Assembly: GCA_021324945.1 (NCBI GenBank)
Contig: JAJPID010000060.1
Location: 50,339-114,338, forward strand
DNA length: 64,000 bases
Reading direction: 5' to 3'
DNA from: Lysobacterales bacterium
GTDB lineage: Bacteria > Pseudomonadota > Gammaproteobacteria > Xanthomonadales > Rhodanobacteraceae
In this document: piece by piece, positions 38,095 through 46,201 of the stretch
How the letters are laid out: each line of letters begins with the position of its first letter
How positions within the stretch are numbered: the stretch's first letter is position 1
The notes under the pieces: generated by a model
Databases searched by the model: none
Seen by the model: only the letters and a program-made list of their open reading frames with translations
What the model was told of the DNA's origin: nothing
Program-made: the position numbers and the translations under genes

Positions 38095-38634
38095 TCAACG
38101 CCCGTAAGTCGCCGTCAATGTTGCTGTCGCGATCGCGTGTTGTTTGATCGTCTTCACCGCGTCTTCCGAACTCGCGGCGGCGCTCACCGGCAGCACCGGT
38201 ACATCCAGAGCATACACGGTGAAAACGTAATGATGCGGTTTGCCGGGCGGTGGGCACGGCCCGGAGTAGCCGTGATCGCCGAATCCGTTGACGAATTGCA
38301 CCGTGTCGCCGGGCGCGTTGCCGCTATGCGGCGTGCCCGCGCCGGTGTTCAAGCCGTGCGCGCCGACATCGATGTTGAAAGCGATCCAATGCCAGAACCC
38401 GCCTCCGCCTGCATCGGGATCAAATACCGTCACCGCATAACTTTTGACGTTTTTCGGCGGATCGCGCCATTCCATTTGCGGCGAAACGTTGCTGCCGCCG
38501 CAGCGCGTGTAGACCTGCTGCACGGAAAGGGTTCCTCCTTGATGGATCATGGGGCTGCTCAAGGTGAAGGCCCGGGCGGCTCCGGCGCTCGCTGCCAATG
38601 CAAACAGGAACGCGGTTTTCAGCGATGCATTCAT
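38095..38634 (-). CDS. YbhB/YbcL family Raf kinase inhibitor-like (PEBP) protein, exported
   Basis: Phosphatidylethanolamine-binding-protein fold, 179 aa. It has a signal peptide (MNASLKTAFLFALAASAGAARA), then GSNVSPQMEWRDPP, VTVFDPDAG, WHWIAFNI and YSGPCPPPGKPHHYVFTVYAL, the ligand-pocket motifs of the family. ATG 38634 is preceded by AGAAGGAG; the ORF-track start at 38784 lies in a decayed upstream gene. Its stop is 1 nt from modA, an unusual operon partner. Function in bacteria is poorly known. Confidence 0.92.
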   Translation of the reverse strand: MNASLKTAFLFALAASAGAARAFTLSSPMIHQGGTLSVQQVYTRCGGSNVSPQMEWRDPPKNVKSYAVTVFDPDAGGGGFWHWIAFNIDVGAHGLNTGAGTPHSGNAPGDTVQFVNGFGDHGYSGPCPPPGKPHHYVFTVYALDVPVLPVSAAASSEDAVKTIKQHAIATATLTATYGR

Positions 38635-38658
38635 GACGAAACTCCTTCTCCCGTTCCT

Positions 38659-38701
38659 GATCGCGAAGATCGAAAGCGGGCGTCCTTGCCCGCACTTTTT
38701 A
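38659..38701. terminator. Terminator-like repeated hairpin, copy 1
   Basis: Stem GCGGGC/GCCCGC with loop GTCCTT, flanked by ATCGCGAAGATC and followed on the plus strand by ACTTTTT. The same flanks and a differently based but still paired stem occur downstream of metK (58520-58563). Here it lies between the DUF488 pseudogene and the PEBP gene. Confidence 0.55.
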
Positions 38702-38727
38702 GGGTTCCCTGGGCTGCCTCTCGGAGA

Positions 38728-39056
38728 GCCGGCTAGAGCCATCGCGTTGTTGTGCTCGGTGTCGCGCTTCGAAGACCAGCGCACCGTGCCGTGTTCGCGC
38801 TGGATGCCTTGCGATTACACGTTTGCTTCCGGATTCGAATCCAGTTCCTGCGCGTAGCGTTCGCGAAATTCCTGCCATTTCCCCGGTCGTGATTGAACTA
38901 CTTGTGCAGCGCATCGGAAGGGGCGATGCCTTTGAGTCACGCGTCAAGCTTCAATTCTTCCTTCGAGATACCACGCGGCCACAGCCGATCCACCAGCACG
39001 CGTGCGCCGTCGGATTTGGCAGGCGGTTCGGTGGCGCGCTTGAGCTTGAGCTGCAT
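38728..39056 (-). pseudogene. Decayed DUF488 family protein gene
   Basis: The minus strand starts well ([14 protein letters not shown], then [21 protein letters not shown]) but breaks at TGA (38937-38939), at TAG (38898-38900), each where a Trp codon is expected, and then by a 1-nt frameshift near 38880. The third reading gives WQEFRERYAQELDSNPEANV, a further TAA (38815-38817), and KRDTEHNNAMAL. All these pieces match the DUF488 consensus in order. With three stops, a frameshift and a lost C-terminus, it is a genuine pseudogene and not a sequencing slip. Confidence 0.85.
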
Positions 39057-39128
39057 GTGGATGCGCCCGATGGCTATGCAACGTAATCGACAACGTGCAT
39101 TATGTTCCTTTCCGTCAACGCATGGCAC

Positions 39129-39599
39129 ATGAAACGCAAACTCGTCGTTCGCCGCTCGCCGATCCACGGCAAGGGTGTGTATGCCGCCACCGATCTTCCC
39201 GCCAATATCGACCTGATCCAGTACAAGGGCCGTCTGATCACCCACGCGCAAGCCGATCGCGTTTACGGCGACGGCGCGGATACCGGGCACACCTTCCTGT
39301 TCACGCTCAACGAAAAATACATCGTGGACGCGAATGTCGGCGGTAACGCCGCGCGCTGGATCAATCACTCCTGCAAGCCCAACTGCCGCGCCTACATCGA
39401 GGAAGTGGACGGTGGCAGGAAGGATCGCGTGATGATCGAGACGCTGCGCAGGATCAAAGCCGGCGAGGAACTCACTTACGACTACGGCATCACGCTGGAC
39501 GTGCCGCACGACGCGAATATGAAGAAGATCTGGGCCTGCCGCTGCGGCGCGAAGAATTGCATCGGAACGATGTTGAAACCGAAACGCCGCTCCGGCTGA
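39129..39599 (+). CDS. SET domain-containing protein (putative lysine methyltransferase)
   Basis: Compact 156-residue SET protein: [24 protein letters not shown] (the SAM-binding knot), EELTYDYG (catalytic Tyr), and post-SET-like [13 protein letters not shown]. This arrangement is common in chromosomal SET proteins of proteobacteria; its methylation target is unknown. ATG 39129 (MKRKLVVRR) is favoured, ATG 39102 possible. A GC-rich terminator follows directly. Confidence 0.9.
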   Translation: MKRKLVVRRSPIHGKGVYAATDLPANIDLIQYKGRLITHAQADRVYGDGADTGHTFLFTLNEKYIVDANVGGNAARWINHSCKPNCRAYIEEVDGGRKDRVMIETLRRIKAGEELTYDYGITLDVPHDANMKKIWACRCGAKNCIGTMLKPKRRSG

Positions 39600-39606
39600 T
39601 GCGAAG

Positions 39607-39632
39607 GCGCCCGCGCGAAGCGGGCGCTTGTT
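39607..39632 (+). terminator. Rho-independent terminator after the SET gene
   Basis: Perfect 8-bp stem GCGCCCGC/GCGGGCGC with loop GCGAA, followed by TTGTT. It lies between the SET gene and the converging csbD gene. Confidence 0.7.
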
Positions 39633-39653
39633 CGAGCATCGAATTGCTTGAAT

Positions 39654-39857
39654 CTATTCCTTTTTTTCGGCCTCGGCGCGGCGATTGGCATTGCGCACTT
39701 CATCAGCAGCCTGGCCGACGGTGCGTTGCGCCTTGCCCATGTTCTTTTCGATCTTGCCCGAAACTTCCTTCGCTTTGTTGCCAGTCAGCTTGCCTACCAC
39801 TTCGCGCACGGCGCCCTTGACTTCATGCTTGGCGCCTTCCGTGCGATTGCGATCCAT
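39654..39857 (-). CDS. CsbD family stress-response protein
   Basis: 67-residue, highly charged helical protein: DRNRTEGAKHEVKGAVREVV, GKLTGNKAKEVSGKIEKNMG and VGQAADEVRN are the CsbD repeat pattern. The ORF track shows it only as the tail of a long false ORF antisense to the NRAMP gene; ATG 39857 is preceded by GGAG at normal spacing. CsbD-type proteins are stress-induced in many bacteria; molecular function is unknown. Confidence 0.9.
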   Translation of the reverse strand: MDRNRTEGAKHEVKGAVREVVGKLTGNKAKEVSGKIEKNMGKAQRTVGQAADEVRNANRRAEAEKKE

Positions 39858-39982
39858 GATCGATTCTCCATGATGGATGGGTGCCGCGTTTCGTGAAGAT
39901 GCGTTCACGCTGATGCGGCGGGCAAGAGGGTAAGCTGCGCTACGCGAACTTCGCGTGAATTCGAAGTTGCAAAACCGCTGCG

Positions 39983-40025
39983 GATTCAAGCGCGGCACGT
40001 CGCTGTGCCGCACGGAAACCCTGAT
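39983..40025 (-). repeat. Truncated copy of the three-hairpin repeat
   Basis: The minus strand reads GTTTCCGTGCGGCAC, loop, GTGCCGCGCTTGAATC, matching the first hairpin and flank of the element at 1530-1668 at most positions. The second and third hairpins are not recognisable. It lies in the leader of the NRAMP-related gene. Confidence 0.6.
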
Positions 40026-40079
40026 AAAGAGTTTTCTCAAGCGGAGCACAAGCGCGGCGATGTCGCGAAAGGATTGGCG

Positions 40080-41336
40080 GTGAGCAATAAACAGGCGTGG
40101 TGGAAACGTCTGGGCGCGGGACTGATCACCGGCGCGGCGGACGACGATCCGAGCGGCATCGCCACCTACTCCCAGGTCGGTGCGAGCTACGGCTATGGCA
40201 TGCTCTGGACAGTGCTGTTGGCCTTGCCGCTGATGATCGGCATCCAGGCGATCTGCGCGCGCATCGGGCGCGTCACCGGCGGCGGGCTGGCGCGCAGCCT
40301 GCGCGCGGAATTTCCATTGCCGCTGGTGAGCGGCGCCATAGGCCTGCTGTGCATCGCCAATGTCATCAATCTCTCTGCCGACATCGGCGCCATCGGTGCC
40401 GCGGTGAAGCTGCTCATCGGCGGGCCCGCGCCGCTGTACGCCATTACCGCCGCGATGCTGTCGGTGGTGTTGCAGATTTTCGTTCCATTGGAGCGCTACT
40501 CGCCCATCCTGAAACTGCTGACCTTCAGCCTGTTCGCCTACGTCGGCACGGCGTTCGTGATTCACGTGCCGTGGGCGCAGGTGCTGACGCAAACCGTGTG
40601 GCCGAAGATTTCGCCGAGTTCGAAATACGCCGTCGCCGTGGTGGCCGTGCTCGGCACCACCATCAGCCCGTACCTGTTTTTCTGGCAGAGCTCGCAGGAA
40701 GCCGATGAAGTCCGGACTCATGCAGACCGCGAACCTCTGAAGAAGGCGCCGGAGCAGGGTGCCGAGGCGATGAGCCGCATCAATATCGACACGATCACCG
40801 GCATGCTGTTCTCCGAAATCGTGGCGTTCTTCATCATCCTCACCGCGGCGGTGGTGCTGCACGCGCACGGCAAAACCGATGTGCAGACTTCCGCGGACGC
40901 CGCGACCGCGCTGCGGCCGATCGCCGGCAAATTCGCATTCTGGCTGTTCGCCGCCGGCATCGTCGGCACGGGTCTGCTGGCCATTCCCGTGCTTGCGGGC
41001 TCGGCTGCATTCGCGCTGGGCGAAACCTTCCATTGGCGCACCGGACTGGAAAAACGGCCCGCTTCCGCGAAAGCCTTCTACGGCACCATCGCGTTTGCGA
41101 CCATTGCCGGCATGTTCCTGAGCTTCACGCCGATGGATCCGATCAAGATGCTGTTCTGGAGCGCGGTGATCAATGGCGTGGTGGCGGCGCCTCTGATGAT
41201 CGTGATCATGCTGCTGGCGAACCGTCGCAGCGTGATGGGCAAATTCTGCATTCCGCTCTGGCTGAAAGGCCTGGGCTGGGCGGCAACGGCCGCGATGGCC
41301 GGAGCGGCGGGGGTGATGATCGTGACTTCGCTGTGA
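40080..41336 (+). CDS. NRAMP-related divalent metal transporter
   Basis: Polytopic inner-membrane protein of 418 residues with the LeuT-like NRAMP fold. The TM1 motif is GAADDDPSGIATYSQ, where canonical Mn/Fe NRAMPs have DPGN. The segment expected to carry the TM6 MPH motif reads TGMLFSEIVAFFIILTAAVVLH and lacks it. Metal preference may therefore differ from MntH. GTG 40080 follows AAAGGA at good spacing; the ORF-track start at 40005 lies in the repeat. The gene is followed by a PfpI-type gene with an 81-nt spacer. Confidence 0.87.
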   Translation: MSNKQAWWKRLGAGLITGAADDDPSGIATYSQVGASYGYGMLWTVLLALPLMIGIQAICARIGRVTGGGLARSLRAEFPLPLVSGAIGLLCIANVINLSADIGAIGAAVKLLIGGPAPLYAITAAMLSVVLQIFVPLERYSPILKLLTFSLFAYVGTAFVIHVPWAQVLTQTVWPKISPSSKYAVAVVAVLGTTISPYLFFWQSSQEADEVRTHADREPLKKAPEQGAEAMSRINIDTITGMLFSEIVAFFIILTAAVVLHAHGKTDVQTSADAATALRPIAGKFAFWLFAAGIVGTGLLAIPVLAGSAAFALGETFHWRTGLEKRPASAKAFYGTIAFATIAGMFLSFTPMDPIKMLFWSAVINGVVAAPLMIVIMLLANRRSVMGKFCIPLWLKGLGWAATAAMAGAAGVMIVTSL

Positions 41337-41417
41337 TCTCACGCGATGACGCGCCGCACACGCGGCGCTAACGCTTCGCTTTGCATGCTGTGCGTCCGAC
41401 AAATCCAGGAGCGCATC

Positions 41418-41981
41418 ATGAGCAAGGACACGTTGAAGGGACACAAGATCGCCATTCTCGCCACCGATGGTTTCGAGCAATCGGAATTGCTGAAGCCCAA
41501 ACAATTGCTGGAGGAAGCCGGAGCGCAGACGGTGGTGATCGCGCCCGGCGGAAAGGACGAGATCAAGGCCTGGAATCACGGCGAATGGGGCAAGAAGGTG
41601 AAAGTCGATCTGGCGCTCGACAGTGCGCGCGCGGCTGATTACGACGCGCTGGTGTTGCCGGGCGGCGTGATCAATCCCGACAAACTGCGTCTGGAGGAGA
41701 AGGCCATTGATTTCATCCGCGATTTCGGCCGAAGCGGCAGGCCGCTAGCGGCGATCTGCCACGGCCCGTGGACGCTGATCGATGCCGGGCTGGTCGAAGG
41801 CAAGCAGATCACTTCATGGCCGTCGTTGCGCACCGATCTCAAAAACGCCGGCGCGCAATGGGAAGACTCGGAGGTCGTCGAGGACGGCAATCTGATCACC
41901 AGCCGCAAGCCGGACGATATCCCCGTATTCGTCAACGCGCTGATCCACGCGTTGGAGCAGCGCGCACAGCAGGCGGCGTGA
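41418..41981 (+). CDS. PfpI/DJ-1 family protein (YhbO-like)
   Basis: 187-residue class I glutamine amidotransferase-fold protein. It has KIAILATDGFEQSELLKP (conserved Glu), DYDALVLPGG and the nucleophile elbow AICHGPWTLIDAG with Cys followed by His. Relatives such as YhbO and YajL are credited with protein or nucleotide deglycation or chaperone activity, which is debated. ATG 41418 is preceded by AGGAGCG. Confidence 0.92.
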   Translation: MSKDTLKGHKIAILATDGFEQSELLKPKQLLEEAGAQTVVIAPGGKDEIKAWNHGEWGKKVKVDLALDSARAADYDALVLPGGVINPDKLRLEEKAIDFIRDFGRSGRPLAAICHGPWTLIDAGLVEGKQITSWPSLRTDLKNAGAQWEDSEVVEDGNLITSRKPDDIPVFVNALIHALEQRAQQAA

Positions 41982-41999
41982 CCGCACTGTTCGCGTCCC

Positions 42000-42761
42000 T
42001 CAACTCGCGGGTTTACGGAACAGCAGCATGAAACGGTCGGTGTGGCCGAGCGCGGGTTGTTTGTAGGAAACCGTGTCGCGCTTGTCGGCCGGGTTGCGCA
42101 GCGCATCGCTCGCCTTCACGAACCGGAAGCCGTGCGCTTCGAAATCCTTGCGCGCATATTGCTCGTCGATGCGGTGCAGCGTGCCGGCATCGTGATTACC
42201 GGTGCAGGGCTTGGCCGAATGATCGACCAGCAGCAGCACACCGCCGGGTTTCAGCGCGCGCTGCAATTGATCCAGCACATGACCGACATCCACCTTCGGC
42301 CAGCCGTCCTTTGGCGAAACCCAGTAGAGATCGTGATAGACCTTCACCATCACGATCGCGTCGAACGAATCCGGCTGCAACCCCAGATCGGCGAACTCCG
42401 CGGTGCGGTGTTCGACGTTGGGCAGACGGTTGTTTGCGACCCGCGTGGGCCAGCCGGTGGAATAATCGTCGTAGGCCTTATTGTTGAGCATCAACACATG
42501 GCCCTGTGGGCCGACGATGTAGCTCAGCAGTTCGCTGTAGTAACCGTTTGCCGCCATGAAATCCAGCACGCCCATGCCGGGCTTGATTCCGGCGAAGCGC
42601 AGCACTTGGGCAGGCTTGTCTGTGGCATCGCGTTTCAGATCGGTGGATGGACGTCCCACATGCGCCACCGCCGCATCGTAGATGTCCGCAGCGTGAGCGG
42701 CGAACGCAGTGCCGACGACCAGAAAAAGGGCCACACCGAAAACGAGGACGCGGGACGACAT
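42000..42761 (-). CDS. Methyltransferase-fold protein with N-terminal signal peptide
   Basis: 253 residues. MSSRVLVFGVALFLVVGTAFAAHA is a convincing signal peptide. The rest is a class I SAM methyltransferase-like domain: GVLDFMAANGYYSELL at motif I, DSFDAIVMVKVYHDLYW and LKPGGVLLLVDHSA. SAM is not known to be available in the periplasm, so either the protein is anchored facing inwards, binds something else, or has lost activity. ATG 42761 was chosen over the far longer ORF-track start because it directly begins the signal peptide. Confidence 0.83.
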   Translation of the reverse strand: MSSRVLVFGVALFLVVGTAFAAHAADIYDAAVAHVGRPSTDLKRDATDKPAQVLRFAGIKPGMGVLDFMAANGYYSELLSYIVGPQGHVLMLNNKAYDDYSTGWPTRVANNRLPNVEHRTAEFADLGLQPDSFDAIVMVKVYHDLYWVSPKDGWPKVDVGHVLDQLQRALKPGGVLLLVDHSAKPCTGNHDAGTLHRIDEQYARKDFEAHGFRFVKASDALRNPADKRDTVSYKQPALGHTDRFMLLFRKPAS

Positions 42762-42873
42762 GAGAGGACTCCGCGGAAGCGCCGATCGAGCGAGCGCGAG
42801 GCTAGTCGCGCCTGCACCGTCGCTCGAATGCCGGAAGTCACGGCTAAGAGCCCTCTGATTATCAGAGTTTGCG

Positions 42874-43001
42874 TGTGAGGCAGGATGTGCCGCGTGCAAA
42901 TCGAGCATGCCTTTGCTTCGGCGCTTGATTCGTGCAGCGGAATCCAGGCGTGTACCGAATTCGGCGTGCTCTGACAAATGCCGGATGGATTTGTCTAGAG
43001 C
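42874..43001 (+). repeat. Three-hairpin intergenic repeat, copy 2
   Basis: Plus-strand counterpart of the element at 1530-1668. Shared blocks in order are GTGAGGCA, GGATGTGCCGCG, CTTTG, GCTTGATT, GACAAAT and GGATGGATTTGT. Its middle stem AATCGAGC/GCTTGATT keeps pairing through a G-T pair where the other copy has A-T. The final stem GCTCTGACAAAT/ATTTGTCTAGAGC is longer than in copy 1. Confidence 0.7.
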
Positions 43002-43006
43002 ATTCC

Positions 43007-43573
43007 CTAATGCGATGACTCGATCTCGAGCTGCTCCAGCCGCGGCCCGTAAACGTGGCCGATCCGAGCGCCGGTGTCGATCAGCACCACCGCGAAAACC
43101 GCTACTGCGGCGAGCAGCAGCAGCGCAGTCTTGCGTCGGCGTTGCGCCAGCGAGCGCCACGATGGCGCGAAGGCAAGCAGGCCCAGCAGCGCCGCGATTA
43201 CGATCACCGCGTCCACACTGGCGCGTTGCCAATAACTGCCGCCAAGATGTAGCCACATGCCGAATTCATCGAAGGTCAGCGCCATCGCGATGCCGTATAC
43301 GTAAGCCGCGCGCTGGAACATCGTGTCGCGCGGGGTCGCGAACAGGGTGTAGGCGCCCACCCCGGCCAACAGGAAGATGCCGTAGTTCAGATGATGGACG
43401 TGCGTGCCGCGCAGGAAGAAATAAAGATTCGGAATGCGTTGCGACATGATCAGAAAGACCACGCATCGCGAGACGATGAAGGTCAGCGCGAACGCCAGCA
43501 GCGCGCGCCGCGCCAAGCGCGAAAAGCGCGGCTCTTGCGTCGCGCTTTCGGGTTCGCTCAGAGGCCCGGCCAC
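43007..43573 (-). CDS. Integral membrane protein of unknown function
   Basis: About 188 residues with five predicted spans: LLAFALTFIVSRCVVFLIM, YGIFLLAGVGAYTLFA, AAYVYGIAMALTF, VDAVIVIAALLGLLAF and KTALLLLAAVAVFAVVLI. A conserved-looking loop reads FLRGTHVHHLNYGIF, whose clustered His could bind metal or haem; this is speculation. No ATG is available before the first helix; GTG 43573, overlapping the upstream gene by 16 nt, is the best start. It is probably co-transcribed with the membrane protein gene at 43558-44115. Confidence 0.65.
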   Translation of the reverse strand: MAGPLSEPESATQEPRFSRLARRALLAFALTFIVSRCVVFLIMSQRIPNLYFFLRGTHVHHLNYGIFLLAGVGAYTLFATPRDTMFQRAAYVYGIAMALTFDEFGMWLHLGGSYWQRASVDAVIVIAALLGLLAFAPSWRSLAQRRRKTALLLLAAVAVFAVVLIDTGARIGHVYGPRLEQLEIESSH

Positions 43574-44115
43574 AGCCAGACAAAGGTGAAGCCGGTGATG
43601 ATCGCGTAGATGATTCCATCCACGATGTACTTGAACGCGACCTTCCACGGGAACCCCCACCAGATCGCATCCGGGAACGCGCCGAACGCGTAGCCGAGCA
43701 GCGCGGCCAGCGCGGTGACGTGGAAGACCGGGTGATGGTCCGCGCCCGGCGGCACGGCGTAGACCGCGATCATCGCGCAGAACAGCGAAATCAGGATGCA
43801 GAACAGGAACCACTGCAACAACGACGCACCCATATGCATCGAGCCGCTGCGGCGCAACTGCATGATCCCGATCGGCCCTTGCGCGAACTTCTCCTTGATC
43901 GCTGGATCGTTGCGCGCTTCTGGCCCGCACCACGGGATCACGTACTGTCCCGGCGCAGGATTGCCGTTGCGGATCGCAGCGCGCACTTCGTCTTCGTTGG
44001 AGAACTTGCGATAGTCCTGCATGTGCCAGAACTTCAGGAACTTGTTGTTCAACGCACTGGCAATGAAGACGAACACCGCGGACAACACGATCGGCAACCA
44101 CAATGCGGTCAGCAT
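43558..44115 (-). CDS. Conserved four-span membrane protein of unknown function
   Basis: 185 residues. It begins LTALWLPIVLSAVFVFIAS, then a periplasmic or cytosolic loop DYRKFSNEDEVRAAIR and PGQYVIPWCGPEA, followed by spans at LLQWFLFCILISLFCAMIA, VTALAALLGYAFGAF and FKYIVDGIIYAIITGF. Similar small proteins with an N-terminal LWLPI helix occur widely in proteobacteria without assigned function. ATG 44115 follows GAAGAGAG. It precedes the five-span protein and follows the EF-G-like gene by about 37 nt. Confidence 0.75.
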   Translation of the reverse strand: MLTALWLPIVLSAVFVFIASALNNKFLKFWHMQDYRKFSNEDEVRAAIRNGNPAPGQYVIPWCGPEARNDPAIKEKFAQGPIGIMQLRRSGSMHMGASLLQWFLFCILISLFCAMIAVYAVPPGADHHPVFHVTALAALLGYAFGAFPDAIWWGFPWKVAFKYIVDGIIYAIITGFTFVWLWPGL

Positions 44116-44152
44116 GACGGCTCTCTTCAATGATTGATGGCAACGATGTCGA

Positions 44153-46201
44153 TCAGTCTTCTTCCACCTTCGGTTTATATGCTTCGACGAGCTGCTTCTG
44201 GATTTGCGCGGGTACCGGATCGTAGTGCGACAGCTCGATCGCGTAACGTCCGCGGCCGCCGGTGATCGCGCGCAGTTCGGTCTGATAGTCGACCACTTCC
44301 GCCAGCGGCACTTGCGCCTTGATCACCAGTTCGCCGCCGCGCAACGAATCGGTGCCATTGATGCGCGCGCGTTTGGATGCGAGCCCGCCGGTGACGTCGC
44401 CCATGTACTGGTCCGGCACACTGACATCGAGATTGACGATCGGCTCCAGCACGATCGGCTTGGCCTTCGACACCGCGTCGAGAAACGCCTTCTTGCCCGC
44501 CGACACGAATGCGACTTCCTTGGAATCGACGGGATGGTATTTGCCGTCGAACACGATCACGCGCACGTCCTGCATCGGATAACCCGCGATCGCGCCGTGT
44601 TCCAGCACCTGCCGCACGCCTTTCTCGATGGCCGGGATGAACTGGTTGGGGATCACGCCGCCCTTGCTCTCGTCGCGGAATTCGAAACCGCCGCCGCGCG
44701 GCAGCGGCTCTACGCGCAGGAACACTTCGCCGAATTGGCCGGCGCCGCCGGTCTGCTTCTTGTGGCGATGATGGCCTTCGGCTTTGCCACCGATCGTTTC
44801 GCGATAGGCGATGCGCGGCGGACGCGTCACCACCTCCACGCCGTAGCGCTCCTTCATGCGTTCGAGCGTCAGCTTCAGGTGCAGGTCGGACAGCCCGCGT
44901 ACCACACTCTCGTTCAATTCCTTGTTGTGTTCGATGCGCAGACAAGGATCTTCTTCCGCCAGCTTGTGCAAGGCGGTCGCAAGTTTCTGTTCCTGGCCCT
45001 TGTGCGCGGGTTCCACGGCAAGGCCGAACATCGGTTGCGGGAATTCCAGCGGCTTCAGGTGAATCTGATCCTCGTCGTGCGAATCGTGCAGCACCGCGTC
45101 GAAATGGATGTCTTCCACCTTTGCGACACCGGCGATGTCGCCCGGCACCGCGTGATCGATTTCGACATGATCCTTGCCATGCAGCTTGAACAGATGTCCG
45201 ACCTTGAACGGCTTCTTGCCGTCGTCGATGAACAATTGCGTGTCGCGCTTGACCGTTCCCTGCCAGACGCGGAACACGGCGAGCTTGCCGACGAAGGGAT
45301 CGTTGATGATCTTGAACACGTCGGCGATCACATGGGCTTTCGGATCGGGTTTGGCTTCGATCGGCTGGGCATCCGCGCCCGTGCCTTTCACGAAAGGCGG
45401 CGGATTGCCTTCGGCCGGGTTGGGCAGCAGTTTTTCGGCGATCTGCAGGAACTCCTTCACGCCGACATTGTTGCGTGCGGAAACGAAGCAGATCGGCACC
45501 AGATGCCCTTCGCGCAAGCATTGCTCGAAGGCGTCGTGCAATTCCTCTTTCGACAACGCCGTTTCGCCGTCGGTGAGGTAATGATCCATTACGCGCTCGT
45601 TGATCTCGACCACCTGATCGATGATGCGCTGATGCGCGGCGGCGACACTGCCTAGATCGCTGGTGCCTTGCGGCGCAAAGAAGCAATCGACGACCTTTGC
45701 GCCCTTGTCGGCAGGAAGATTGATCGGCAGGCACTCGCTGCCGAATTCGGCGCGCAATTCTTCGATGAGCGTTTCCAGATCGACACCCTCGGCATCGATG
45801 CGGTTCACCACCAGCACGCGCGCGAGCTGGCGTTCCTTGGCGTAGTGCATCAGCCGGCGCGTCCCGTACTCGATCCCGGCCACGGCGTTCACCACCACGG
45901 CCACGGTTTCCACCGCGCCGAGCGCGGAGAGCGTCTGCCCGCGGAAATCGGCGTAGCCTGCGGTGTCGATCAGATTGATGTGACTGTCGCCGAAATCGAC
46001 CGAAGCGATCGCAGAATGGATCGAGTGCTTGCGTTCCCTCTCTTGGCTGTCGAAATCTGACACCGTGCTGCCGCGTTCGACCGTGCCTGCCGTCTGGATC
46101 GCGCCGCCGGCATGCAGCAGGGCTTCGAACAAGGTGGTTTTGCCGGCGCCGGCGTGACCCGCGAGAGCCACGTTGCGGATGTTTTCGGTGGTGTAAGCCA
46201 T
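44153..46201 (-). CDS. EF-G-like translational GTPase (EF-G paralogue)
   Basis: 682 residues, full five-domain EF-G length. G1 is GHAGAGKTTL. The G3 motif is DTAGYADF, where canonical EF-G has DTPGHVDF, so the catalytic His is replaced by Tyr. G4 is NRID instead of NKID. Domain IV contains GGVIPNQFIPAIEKGV. This matches the family annotated as elongation factor G-like; it is probably not the main translocase and its role is unknown. ATG 46201 (MAYTTENIRN) is the start. A 748-residue antisense-frame ORF over the same DNA is a shadow. Confidence 0.92.
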   Translation of the reverse strand: MAYTTENIRNVALAGHAGAGKTTLFEALLHAGGAIQTAGTVERGSTVSDFDSQERERKHSIHSAIASVDFGDSHINLIDTAGYADFRGQTLSALGAVETVAVVVNAVAGIEYGTRRLMHYAKERQLARVLVVNRIDAEGVDLETLIEELRAEFGSECLPINLPADKGAKVVDCFFAPQGTSDLGSVAAAHQRIIDQVVEINERVMDHYLTDGETALSKEELHDAFEQCLREGHLVPICFVSARNNVGVKEFLQIAEKLLPNPAEGNPPPFVKGTGADAQPIEAKPDPKAHVIADVFKIINDPFVGKLAVFRVWQGTVKRDTQLFIDDGKKPFKVGHLFKLHGKDHVEIDHAVPGDIAGVAKVEDIHFDAVLHDSHDEDQIHLKPLEFPQPMFGLAVEPAHKGQEQKLATALHKLAEEDPCLRIEHNKELNESVVRGLSDLHLKLTLERMKERYGVEVVTRPPRIAYRETIGGKAEGHHRHKKQTGGAGQFGEVFLRVEPLPRGGGFEFRDESKGGVIPNQFIPAIEKGVRQVLEHGAIAGYPMQDVRVIVFDGKYHPVDSKEVAFVSAGKKAFLDAVSKAKPIVLEPIVNLDVSVPDQYMGDVTGGLASKRARINGTDSLRGGELVIKAQVPLAEVVDYQTELRAITGGRGRYAIELSHYDPVPAQIQKQLVEAYKPKVEED

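Noticed and set aside
39960-40079. yybP-ykoY manganese riboswitch upstream of the NRAMP-related gene
   Set aside because: The paired segment there is a fragment of the three-hairpin repeat; the manganese aptamer core is absent.
39654-41579. 641-aa minus-strand ORF
   Set aside because: Only its last 67 residues (CsbD) are real; the rest is antisense to the NRAMP-related gene.
44204-45655. 483-aa plus-strand ORF
   Set aside because: Antisense to the EF-G-like gene, His/Arg-rich and without recognisable domains.
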